The notes beneath the pieces were generated by a model. That model searched no databases. It worked only from the letters and a program-made list of their open reading frames with translations, and was not told where the DNA came from. 64,000 nucleotides of DNA from the NCBI GenBank assembly GCA_019426215.1, contig CM033403.1:3797001-3861000 (forward strand), read 5' to 3'. The DNA is from Buddleja alternifolia. Taxonomy: Eukaryota > Streptophyta > Magnoliopsida > Lamiales > Scrophulariaceae. This document shows positions 47,561 through 57,736 of the stretch, piece by piece (position 1 is the first letter of the stretch; each line of letters begins with the position of its first letter). Position numbers and translations under genes: made by a program.

Positions 47561-49404
47561 CGAGAGAGATATAAAATTACTGCAAAAAAATAAACGAGAT
47601 TCAATTAGAATTAATGTAACCGTGTTCCAAGTAATTTTTAAAGGTCTTAATAAAAAGAACTTGGCTCCCACTACATTTTTCATAATATCACACTCCCACT
47701 GTGAAATTCGGAAGTCCTCGTTGGTGGACTTCCTAGTGGTGATTGAATTCCTTATAAGATTTCATGGGTTGCACCTTATTCCGGTTAATTGGCCCAGTAG
47801 TCTTATAAAGTGGTGTCTCACACCAATCCACCAAGTGAATGGTTCAATCATCTTTTTCCCATGATTCACTAAACCTCAACCTATCCGATAATTTTGGTTT
47901 ATGATTCATCTCAGCTAGCCCACCAACTTTTCATTGGTCTAACAGTTGAATTTCACCTTTCAACTTTATGCTGGTATTTGAGGAGAAATCTGCTTCGACC
48001 AAAGGCATCAAATGCGCTTAAGAAAAGGATCATATCCTACCTGGGCATATAACCCCCAGAGCAAGGGAAAGCTATACGTCAGGAAAAATATGAGTCTCTT
48101 AAGTTCAGTCGAGGGAGGGATACGTCGTATCCTTTACAACTTAGTAAATTATATTGGGAGAATTTTGGTTTGATTATTTTGGTCTCACTTTGCACATTAT
48201 CCATTTTAAAAGCACAAAAAACATGGATATAGCAAAATAAAGCAATCCTAGAAAGCTAACAACATACAACCCATGGACTATGTTTCCTAGATTAGGCCAA
48301 GCCAATGCCCTAATCATTGAAGAAAAATGACCTACAACTAAGCTTCCTCGAACGCCTCTTGTCTTCTTCGTGCTTCTCTTGTATCTCTTTTTCATGGGTT
48401 TTATTTATTTCCAACTATTACAATGATTTTAAACAACCTATACATCATTCTAATAAAAGAAATAAAATACATAGGCTCAAACCGGCCTTTACAACCCATA
48501 AAAGAAATACACCAAAAAGAAAAGCCTAAGTCCATGGATTGTATCCCCATCACATAAACATGTCACACATGATATGACATCGAAAGCAAGAAAACAACGA
48601 CATATGTTGATTCATGAATTAAAATCTAATTCTTAATTCAGTGTCAAATAATTTCGAGGTCTTACATTTATCTTGAACATTAAGATCCTATTTTAATTAT
48701 ACAATGATTCCCAATCATTGTATTAGCTTCAAATAAAAAGTCACACTTTTAATATTGAAACTAAAATTGCATGAAAGTGAATATGATTTTCAAATTAATT
48801 TTCATTTTAGAAATAAATCTAATTTTAAATCCAAAATAAAATTACATTTAAAATAACTATTCAATACATTATTTTTTTTATAAATTCTGCCGGGTCGGGT
48901 CGGGTTGGCCCGGGCCAGGCCGGGCTGGGTTCATGTCGGGCCCGGACCTGGTTTGGGCTGGGTCGGGTTCGACCCTCCTACTATTTGGCTGCCCAACCCC
49001 TTGGGTTGGGCCAGAATCCTTTTGGATTGGGCTGTTGCTGCGAAGCCCAATCCAAAAGGATTGGGCTTGCAGCAGCAAGCCCAACTTCATTAGGTCTCCT
49101 GTTGCTGTGCAGCAGCTGCGCAGATTTGCTACGCAGCAACTTCGCAGCCCCGCCACCCTTCCGGTGGCGGGTTTTCCAACCCGATTTCAAAGGGGTTTCG
49201 AACCCCGACTGTTTCATGCAATATCCAATAATTTTAAATATCAAAAACAATTTTGAAAAGGTTTAAAATTAATCAAAATAGATCTAAACCTCAAAAAAAT
49301 AAGAACACTTTGAATCTTCATATTGTTCATGCAATCGAAAAGCGGTAAAACATGCCAACATACATAACCACCCGCTAAATTCATATACGTCGACCCCTCG
49401 GTAT
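47561..49404 (-). other. Family-1 copia untranslated leader
   Basis: Non-coding region between gag start and PBS. It includes a GGGTCG/GGCCCGG-rich block at 48890-48975 with palindromic CCGGGCC text and a repeated (c/g)ccaatccaaaaggattggg inverted repeat near 49016-49065. Small open frames on both strands come from this low-complexity block. Confidence 0.6.
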
Positions 49405-49417
49405 GACTCTGTACCAC
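49405..49417 (-). promoter_or_regulatory. Family-1 copia primer-binding site (degraded)
   Basis: On minus, GTGGTACAGAGTC follows the 5' LTR terminus CCCAACA. It differs from the usual TGGTATCAGAGC by a missing T and a 3' mismatch. Confidence 0.6.
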
Positions 49418-50789
49418 TGTTGGGAATATTTGTATCAAAACAGCGGAAGCGGTACAACGATTTTTTTTTATTCCCAAACAGGATCTACCGTGGTCTAGTT
49501 GTAAACAACAACGTATATGTAAAGAAGATTAAAATCACTTACTTGTTGTAGAGTAATTATCGTGCCCTTCAATCTTTCAAATCATGAATCGACAGTTAAT
49601 TTTGATCCAAGTAGCACAAACGTTCTACCTCTAAATCATACGCCGGAATTGATGGAAGAATAATCCTCCTTCTCTACCTCAAAGGGGGCGGCTACTAGAG
49701 TGAGAGGGGAGAGAGAGTTTTTCTATTTCTTTCTCTGCAGTATTCTTAGAGCTTGGGTTTTTTGTTCAACACATGAACTTATGAGATAAAAATACAACCA
49801 CTATGTATTTATATCAAGTGAACAAAAGACATGGGCTTCACAAGCCTACATGGGCTTCTTTTTAAGGCCTATGGCTGGCCCCCTTGTGGTGCACCCATGG
49901 GTGCACCGGCTCTTATTTATTTCTTTAATTTAATCCGATTAAATTAATAGAATAAATTAATAATAAATAATAATAATATAATATTATTTCTCTAAGAAAT
50001 AAATATTTATATATTAATATTTATTTATACATTATTCAAAATAATTTATTTATTTATCACATAAATAAATATTATTAAGTATCTAATACTTAATATTATA
50101 CTACAAAAAAAAAAATACTCCATTTTTCTTCATTGTTTCCCTTTTTAAGCGCGACTCTTTTAGGTTCGTCTTATTTGCCAATCGGAGGATTCCAAAGGAT
50201 GTGGGTCCCCGTAGCTTGCTTCTCAGCCCACAACGTAACCCAAATAAGAACGAATGATTAGGATCATTCTATCAACCTTTTCCGACGTGATTATTGTGTG
50301 ATCGCAAACCCTTTTACTCTTATATCACCGATGAGTATAGAACATGGTAAATGTCAAATCATTAACTCATCTTTACTTTCTATTTATAGTAAGTCGAGAT
50401 CACTATAGTTTCCTATTTCAGAAACGTTCTTCGCTTTGGCCAAAGACTTTAGATCTCACTTGCTCATAAATAATCAAGTGATAATTACTCGTTCACCTAC
50501 GAGAGAGTAAATCCTTTCTTGGTAATGAATTGAGACTGCTACTTGTGCATTAGATCGCAGTTCAAGGTCGACCCCACCCAAGGGTGTTCTGAATCTAATT
50601 ACTCTAATGACAAACCTAACTACTCTTGCGTACTTGGGCCTTCAGTTAATTACATATTTATACGAATGCAATAAAACAAGTAATAACCAAAGATGCCTTC
50701 ATGTATAGGTTTTAATTAATAATACGATTGCATTGTTTTATGCCCTATTACAATCTATCCTCCTAGCATTCGAGGGCATATTCCTAACA
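49418..50789 (-). repeat. Family-1 copia 5' LTR
   Basis: 1372 bp, TGTTGGGAATATTTG to ATTCCTAACA on plus. It matches the split 3' LTR but lacks an internal segment of about 290 bp. Confidence 0.88.
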
Positions 50790-52292
50790 AGGAATCCTTT
50801 TGAGCGAAAAAACGCAGCGGAAGAATTGAGGATTCCTAGAGTCGAATCACTTTAACGTGGTTTGATGATTTTTAAAGATTTTACAAAAATTAAACGAAAT
50901 TGAGTACCTTTTCGATTTCGTTTTCTTGAATTCGCGTAACAGCAACTCTCCTAAAATTCCTGTCTTAAAAAATTCACGCGAAATGATCCTTCCAAAGATC
51001 CCCGAAAAACTCTCCTCGTGGTGGTGGTGGTGGACGGCTAGAGAGAGGATTAGGGGTAGGAGTTTCCTTCTTTTTTGTGTTATTCAATTAGGGTTAGGAG
51101 TCTTGTTACAATTGGAGATATCTATATCTCTCTTGACTTGTGCAACAAGTAGGAGACCTCCTTTGGACTCCTTGTGGCCGCCCCTTAGGGCTCCATGGAC
51201 GGTCAAGGTGGGCTTAAGTTGGCCCAGTCAACTTAGTCTACCTTTTAATATATATTTAATTTAAATACTATTTAAATCCAAAATATAAATAATTAATTAA
51301 TTCTATTTAATTAATTCTTTACTTGAATAATTTAATTTAATTTAATCTAATTAACTTAAATATTTAATTTATTGATTTACCATTAAATCAATTCGTCAAA
51401 TTAATTTTTATCTTTATAAAAGATTAACACAAAATGACATCCTGTTGATTAAGAAATGAACGAATCATTTACGAACCTCTAGACCATAAATACCGTATGT
51501 GTATAAGCCATTCACTGACATATCCCGATCAAGTGAGAGTCATGGTATATGTCAAACTCACAATGAAATTACCAAACTGCCCTCCATGTCTTACTTGAGT
51601 TAGTTTCATTGCTTTGGCCAAAGACTTATAATTTCATTTGCCTATGATCGCGCATGATACTTTCTCGTTTCCTATCGAGACAGTGAATCCCATCTTGGCG
51701 ATCACTTTACAAGTGCTACTTGACTAATTGAGATTGCACTTTCAGGTCGGCCCCACCAAAGGGTGATTTGGGCCTAACTACTTTAGTAACAGATTTAGCA
51801 GTACAAGTACATTGATCATTACCCCTCAGGTCTAAGGCTCACGCATACTATTATGATCAGTAATCCAATCATTGACAGTCACTAAGTAAATACCCATGTG
51901 ATCGGATTACTGCGAGCCATGTTCGAATATATCAATTCCATTGGTATATCTGTGACACGTGTTCTCACTATCTCATAGTGTTTGAATGGCACTCTTTGTC
52001 AGAGCATGTGTCATACAAGTCGAATCTTAATGCCCAATTAAGATTCCTTGACTTGTGAACCCTCATAAGTGATCAGGAGTCAGACTCTTCCCGTGCCACT
52101 TCTTTATTCCATAAAGGGCAAAAAGTCAACCTCGATACACATGGACTACTTATTCAATACTTATTAATGCCATGAATATTTTATAGGAACAAAAGAATAA
52201 ATGTCTTTATTAAAGATAAGTTCGTACAACATTAATTGGATACCCTATACAATCTATTTGTCCTCATTGGCATCTAGGGCATATACCTAACA
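50790..52292 (-). repeat. Family-2 copia 5' LTR
   Basis: Full-length apart from its last 9 bp, which lie beyond the family-1 insertion. On minus it starts TGTTAGGTATATGCCC, resembling the family-1 start TGTTAGGAATATGCCC, so the two families are related. It lacks the hAT insertion seen in its partner LTR. Confidence 0.82.
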
Positions 52293-52309
52293 TTGCCATG
52301 ATAACATTT

Positions 52310-54480
52310 TTTTTTTGCTTGCCGTATTCCTTTACCCGGGCATCGAAATGAGTCCATTTTTGTGTGGTTACAAAGTTTATATGAAAGTCTACAAATTATA
52401 TGTTCGGGTTGAGACCAAAATATGAACGAAAAAGGCAGAAAAATGAGCCGAGAACAAGGGAAAAAATTATTATTTTCTTAAAAAAATTGCTCTAGTGCTG
52501 CTTTTTTGCTTGTCGTATTTCTTTATCCGGGCATCAAAATGAGTCCATTTTTATGTATTTATAAATTTTATATGAAAGTCTACAAATTATATGTTCGGGT
52601 TGAAACCAAAAAATGCACGAAAAAAGGAGAAAAATGACAAGGAAAAAAAATCATTATTTTCTTAAAAAAATTGCTATAGTGCTGCTTTTTTGCTTGTCGT
52701 ATTCCTTTATCCGGCCCTCTAAATGAGCCCATTTTTATGTGGTTACAAAGTTTATATGACAGTCTACAAATTATATGTTCGGGTTGAAACCCAAAAATGC
52801 ACGAAAAAGGGAGAAAAATGACAAGGAAATAAGGAAAAAAGCATTATTTGTTTCCTTGTTTTCGGCTCATCTTTCTCCTTTTTTCATGCATTTTTGGGTT
52901 TCGATCCGAAAATATAATTTGTAGAATTTCATATAAACTTTGTAACCATATAAAAATGGACTCATTTTGAGGCTCAGATAAAGGAATACGGCAGGCAAAA
53001 AAGTAGCACTAGAGCAATCCAAAATTTAGAAAATAATGATTTTTTCACTTGTTTTTGACTCATTTTTCTCCCTTTTTCGTGCATTTTTGGATTTCAACCT
53101 AAACATATAATTTGTAGACTTTCATATAAACTTTGTAACCACATAAAAATGGACTCATGTCGAGGGCCGAATAAAGGAATACGGCAAGCAAAAAAGCAGC
53201 ACTGGAGCAATTTTTTTAAGAAAATAATAATTTTTTTTCCTTATCATTTTTCTACCTTTTTCGTGCATTTTTGGGTTTTGACCCGAACATATAATTTGTA
53301 GACTTTTATATAAACTTTGTAACCATATAAAAATGGTCTCATTTCGAGGCCCGGATAAAGGAGTACGACAAGTAAAAAAGCAGCACTAGAGCAATCCAAA
53401 ATTTAGAAAATAATAATTTTTTTTCCTTGTTTTCGGCTCATTTTTCTCCCTTTTTCGTGCATTTTTGGGTTTCGACTCGAACATATAATTTGTAAACTTT
53501 CATATAAAATTTGTAACCACATAAAAATGGACTCATTTTGAGGCCCAGATAAAGGAATACGGCAAGCAAAAAAGTAGCACTAGAGCATTCTTTTTTAGAA
53601 AATAATGCTTTTTTTCTTTATTTCCGACTCATTTTTCTCCCTTTTTCATGCATTTTTGGGTTTCGACCCCAACATACAATTTGTAGACTGTCATATAAAA
53701 TTTGTAACCACATAAAAATAGAGTCATTTCGAAGCTAGGTAAAGGAATACGACAAGCAAAAAAGCAGCACTAGAGCAATTTTTTTAAGAAACTAATGATT
53801 TTTTTCCTTATCATTTTTCGTGCATTTTTGGGTTTCGACCCGAATATATAATTTGTAAACTTTCATATAAAATTTGTAACCACATAAAAATAGACTCATT
53901 TCGAGGACCGGGTAAAGGAATATGGCAAGCAAAAAAGCAGCACTGGAACAAATTTTTCTTTTTCCTTGTTTTCGGCTCTTTTTTCTCTCTTTTTCGTGTA
54001 TTTTTGGGTTTCGACCCCAACATATAATTTGTAAAGTTTTATATAAACTTTATAACCACATAAAAATGGACTCCTTTTGAGGCCTGGGTTAAGGAATACG
54101 ACAAGCAAAAAAGCAGCACTAGAGCAATTTTTTTAAGAAAATAATGATTTTTTTTCCTTGTCATTTTTCTTCCTTTTTCGTGCATTTTTGGGTTTCGACC
54201 CAAACATATAATTTGTATACTTTCATATAAACTTTGTAACCACATAAAAATGGACTCATTTCGAGGGCCGGGCAAAGGAATACGGCAAGCAAAAAAGCAG
54301 CACTAGAGCAATTTTTTTTAAAAAATAATGATTTTTTTTTTTGTGTTTTTTGCTCATTTTTCTCCCTTTTTCGTTCATTTTTGGGTCTTGACCCGAACAT
54401 ATAGTTTGTAAACTTTCATATAAACTTTGTAACCACACAAAAATTGACTCATGTTGATGCCCGGGCAAAGCAATACGACA
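52310..54480. repeat. Head-to-head array of ~185-bp tandem repeats
   Basis: Twelve units recognisable by the gtattcctttacccgggc...gagtcca motif. Three are forward (about 52325, 52515, 52697). Nine are in reverse complement (about 52970, 53155, 53338, 53531, 53722, 53895, 54069, 54257, 54448). Spacing is 173-193 bp. Orientation switches once, at about 52855-52870. Each unit also holds tacaaattatatgttcgggt, a cgaaaaagg(g)agaaaaatga stretch and ttgctctagtgctgc. The repeated 70-80-residue open frames on minus (53811-54468) are the same unit read in one frame and are not supported as genes. Confidence 0.92.
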
Positions 54481-54497
54481 AGTAAAAAAAAAATTAT

Positions 54498-54578
54498 GTT
54501 ATCACGGCAAAAGCCGTGATAACAATTTTAAAAAAAATATTAAAGTGAGACGACATAGCTTATGTCGTCTCACTTTAA
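54498..54578. repeat. Paired palindromes near MULE-like right terminus
   Basis: GTTATCACGGC...GCCGTGATAAC (54498-54523, 4-nt loop) and TTAAAGTGAGACGACATA...TATGTCGTCTCACTTTAA (54540-54578, 18-bp arms, 3-nt centre). The first is the counterpart of the copia target site at 35525-35541 joined to 52293-52303. Confidence 0.85.
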
Positions 54579-54718
54579 TTTTATTAAAAAAAATTAATTT
54601 TATTAAAAAAAATTATCACTATGTCGTTTTGTGATATTTTCTGATCCCCCAATTTTTATAACATTTTCTTATTTTCCATTTTTTTTGTATTAATAATTTA
54701 ATATTCCCGTAAAAATAT

Positions 54719-55360
54719 CCAAGAATCTATCTATGCAACTGCTCATGCGATTGTTTAAAATTACAAATGGGGCAAACTTCAAGTGAGGTGTGTGACTTTG
54801 ATTTTCACTTTTAACAAATTTTCTTTACCGGAGGTCGAAAAGTGTAAGCTGTGGCCGGCGGCGGGACGATGGGAATTGGAAAAGTCTGATGAACTTTTGG
54901 GCGTATAAATTTTTTGACGGGTAATTATGTCAATTACATTGTTTTTGCTCTGGCATTATCACCAGCCTTAACAATTAGTTAACTTCAAATTTTGTAATTA
55001 ACCACTTGTTATTCATTTTGTTCAAATTTATTATTTTGTAATTAACCACTTTTTTTACAAATTTATTATTTAAATTCCTAATTTAATAGCAAGTATTGAT
55101 TTACACTTTTAACTTCAAAATTTTAAATTTTTAAATAATCTAAAAAATAAAAATATATTTCTAAACTTCACGAGTTTTTACAAAATTTTATATTTTGGCA
55201 TTTGTCGTTGGAGTATTCACCGGAAAAGAATCACATACATCACATGTGATCCTTTTAAGGATAAAAAGGATATTTTATGGCCCTTGTGGTTCACTATTTT
55301 TACCCTTAAAAGGTAAAAATACAACTGAACCACAAGAAAATGCCATTTAAACTGATAAAA
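54719..55360. other. Intergenic sequence
   Basis: AT-rich. Contains ttttgctctggcattatcac, also seen at about 19548 and 21006, so part may be a dispersed repeat. No gene is supported. Confidence 0.4.
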
Positions 55361-55364
55361 TATA

Positions 55365-56165
55365 TTCTTAATACCAGGAATAAAAATCTGATCAGTAATC
55401 CAACAAAAAAAGTAAAGTGTTACCATGTTTTGTTAATACCAGGAGTGTGAATCTAATCAGATATCATGCTTCTCTGCAGAGTCAACAATCGTGGGGGCAT
55501 CCTCTGGGATCATTAGTGCTGGGTCGACAATGGGGGCATCCTCTGAGATCATTAGTGTTGGGTCGACGATGGGGGCATCCTCTGGGATCATTAGTGCTGG
55601 GTCGACAATGTATTGTGAAAAAGCGCGACAAATTTGTGAAGTACCACGAAGCCGGGTATGATAGGGAAAAGAGCGAAACTGGAGGTAGGAGGATGATTTA
55701 TAGGCTGCACAACTTGCTTTTCCAAGGAAGAACCAACTTCACTAATCAGGCCACGATTATCCAAGCACCATTCATCCCCGAATCTGAAATACTGGACGAC
55801 CCAACACTGTTCATCCCAGAAGATGCCCCCATTGTCGACCCAACACTAATGATCCCAGAGGATGCCCCCATAGTCGACCCTGCACCGTTCATCCCAGAGG
55901 ATGCCCCCATTGTCGACCCAGCACTAATGATCCCAGTGGATGCCCCCATCGTTGACCCCACACCGTTCATCCTAGAGGATGCCAACATTGTCGACCCAGC
56001 ACTAATGATCCCAGAGGATGCCCCATGATTGTTGACTCTGCAGAGAAGCAAGATATCTGATTAGATTCGTACTCCTGGTATTAACAAAACATGGTAAGAC
56101 TTTACTTTTTTTGTTGGATTACTGATCGGATTTCTATTCCTGGTATTAAGATACTTTGCTAGACT
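55365..56165. repeat. Fold-back structure with 39-bp coding-like repeats
   Basis: Long inverted arms of about 230 bp. The left arm (about 55375-55610: taataccaggagtgtgaatc, ttctctgcagagtcaacaat, gggggcatcctctgggatca) is the reverse complement of the right arm ending near 56150. Within the arms a 39-bp unit repeats. On plus, the right part encodes DP(T/A)(L/P)(M/F)IPEDAPIV about six times (55795-56028), alternating LMIP and PFIP. Three units in the left arm are antisense. The unique centre (about 55611-55790) encodes KKRDKFVKYHEAGYDREKSE and MIYRLHNLLFQGRTNF. I do not recognise a family. The plus open frame 55417-56028 spans left arm, centre and right arm, which is unusual; whether it is translated is unknown. 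Confidence 0.7.
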
Positions 56166-56225
56166 TCTTTTGTTGGATTACTTTGAAGTATCTGATCAGA
56201 TACCTTTTCCTGGTATTAAGACTCT

Positions 56226-56697
56226 TGTCACGGACTTAGCCTCAATACTAGCGTCCCGTGCGGCACTTAGCCCCAAAATCCGCCTCTTGCGAGATTGTGC
56301 TAAGTCAGCCTCGACAATCACCCACATGCTCATGTGTGAATAGGGAATTTGGCAATAGAGAGTAAGAAATTTTGAAGGAAGAACACAAGAGTAGAGCTTG
56401 AGAGAATACTACACTATTACTCTCAATGACTCACAAGACTTGATTCTACACTTGGTTGATTACAAATGACATCACCACTCCTATTTATACTATTCCACCT
56501 CCTTAATGGACAGTGGAGATCGAATTGATCCTACGGTTAGGAGAGACTCTCTAGAACTCTCCAGGACTGTTCCTTAGTATATTATCATCCTAGAAACTTC
56601 CTAACCTATCCACATAATTCTAGATATGTCCACACACCTCTACAACGTTCTACAATATTCTACTCTTATCTAGGACATTCTAATCAAAGCCATAACA
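56226..56697 (-). mobile_element. Solo LTR, copia-like
   Basis: On minus it reads TGTTATGGCTTTGATTAG, then CTAGAGAGTCTCTCC-type text, a TATA box TATAAATAGGAG (plus 56481-56490), a transcribed region with acttggttgat-type text, and ends GGCTAAGTCCGTGACA. This is the layout of short plant copia LTRs. No matching TSD was found (ACTCT left, TATGA right). No coding lies next to it. Confidence 0.6.
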
Positions 56698-56715
56698 TAT
56701 GATAACAAAAATCTT

Positions 56716-56975
56716 GAAGGGTGAATTACATGCACACCCCTTCACTTTTGTGCTAATTACCAAAAAACCCTCACTTTTGGTAAAGTACAACGAGACCCCC
56801 TCAAGGGGTTTATTTGTAAGTTTTACAGGGGTCAAGTTGTAAGAAGTTTCAAATATACAGGGATGTAATTGTAAAAATGACTTAACATGGGAGGGGCTTT
56901 ATATAATTTCGAAAAAACTAGGGAATTTTCGGTAATTAACACTCAAGTGAGGAGGTCCATAGGTAATTTTCTCTA
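56716..56975. repeat. Degenerate interspersed repeat with GTAATTAC-type text
   Basis: gtgctaattaccaaaaaacc near the left and ggtaattaacactcaagtga near the right, with short poly-C/poly-G blocks between. Same layout as 310-600 and 17740-17975. Confidence 0.35.
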
Positions 56976-57258
56976 TCTTGAACTAGTGCTTATTAAAATT
57001 ATCCCTCTTATCAAAAAAAAATAATTCAAATTATCCCTTGGAATGAAGTGGTCAAGAAAGGTGAATTTGTGAGTTTCTCAACTTCAGGTCATACAACAAT
57101 CATAACCGTCAATATATAATGTGCCTCACACGAGACCCACCTGATAAATAGTTGTGATTGAATTAGAAGACAAAATTCCCGAACCTCTTAACAATATCCC
57201 TTTATTATAAGCAATTATAGATGTCATTTTCCTCATTGCTACTTTTTCTTCTTTATAG

Positions 57259-57736
57259 GAGAGCTGGAACACCAAGTCCCATATGGAATGCAGGTTCCCA
57301 AATCCTAATGGCCGTTGGATACATCCTATTGGCCATGGCTATGTCCGGATCACTATACATCGGCTCCATAGTTGTCGGTATTTGCTATGGGGTCCGTTTA
57401 GCAGTGACGGTCCCCACCGCCTCAGAACTATTCGGGCTCAAATATTACGGTCTCATTTACAACATTCTAATCCTCAATCTTCCACTCGGATCATTTTTGT
57501 TCTCGGGCCTGCTCGCGGGCTACTTGTATGACGCGTAGGCTACACAAACAGTTGGCGGTGGGAATACGTGCATTGGGGCCCACTGTTATAGGCTCGTGTT
57601 TGTCGTTATGGCTATTGCGTGCATTATTGGGTTCGGTCTTGAGATTTTGCTGTCTATTAGAACTAAGAGCATTTATTCTAAGATCTATGCTAGCATAAAA
57701 TTGAAGAAATCTTCAGTTTCCAATGGTCGCCAATGA
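57259..57736 (+). pseudogene. NFD4-like MFS transporter, last exon only
   Basis: The exon begins after acceptor TTTATAG (57252-57258) and ends at TGA 57734-57736. It encodes the C-terminal membrane segments of a plant nodulin-like/NFD4-type major facilitator. Motifs: AGTPSPIWNAGSQILMAVGY, ILLAMAMSGSLYIGSIVVG, ICYGVRLAVTVPTASELFG, LKYYGLIYNILILNLPLGS and FLFSGLLAGYLYDA. After an in-frame TAG at about 57537 the same frame continues with GGGNTCIGAHCYRLVF, ACIIGFGLEILLSIRTK and IYSKIYASIKLKKSS. Hydrophobic helices are intact. The stop replaces what is usually an acidic residue (GAG to TAG fits). No earlier exon occurs upstream, where solo LTR and fold-back DNA lie. This is an orphan 3' exon. Confidence 0.75.

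Larger units (their letters stand above)
39749..50789 (-). mobile_element. Copia element, family 1 (complete but decayed)
   Basis: Minus-strand element with TSD AGGAA at 39744-39748 and 50790-50794. The 5' LTR is 49418-50789. The 3' LTR is 39749-40112 plus 42388-43629, split by a solo LTR. A degraded PBS (TGGTACAGAG) is at about 49405-49417, and a polypurine tract AAGTGGGAGAT adjoins the 3' LTR. One gag-pol region lies between. It is inserted in the tip of the family-2 5' LTR. Confidence 0.88.
35542..52292 (-). mobile_element. Copia element, family 2 (interrupted)
   Basis: The TSD TTGCC flanks both ends (35537-35541 and 52293-52297). The 3' LTR is 35542-37110 and the 5' LTR is 50790-52292 plus its 9-bp tip TGTTAGGAA at 39740-39748. 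PBS TGGTATCAGAGCC is at 39726-39739 (minus) and gag at 37111-37912. Pol, the polypurine tract and the U3 half of the 3' LTR were lost in one deletion whose junction is at about 37110. Family 1 is inserted 9 bp from the inner end of the 5' LTR, and a hAT element lies in the 3' LTR. Confidence 0.82.
35364..54708. mobile_element. Fold-back MULE-like element hosting nested copia stack
   Basis: The outer termini are inverted: GGGAATGTTAAATTATTAATAC at 35364 and, reverse-complemented, GGGAATATTAAATTATTAATAC at 54708. Inverted similarity continues through aaaatggaaaataagaaaa, cacaaaacgacatag and tatcacgg. Perfect 10-bp TSD GTAAAAATAT lies at 35354-35363 and 54709-54718. The 9-11-bp TSD and long TIRs indicate the Mutator superfamily. 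Removing the copia at 35542-52292 leaves about 2.6 kb, mostly ~185-bp tandem repeats in two opposing orientations. No transposase is encoded. Confidence 0.75.

Noticed and set aside
53811..54468. Series of similar 70-79-residue minus ORFs that look like a small protein family
   Set aside because: Each is the same ~185-bp tandem unit read in one frame. Units vary by indels with no frame preservation.
52310..54480. CRISPR-like or centromeric satellite array
   Set aside because: Units are diverged, lack a repeat/spacer pattern, flip orientation once and lie inside a transposon with a TSD. CRISPR is not expected in a plant nucleus.
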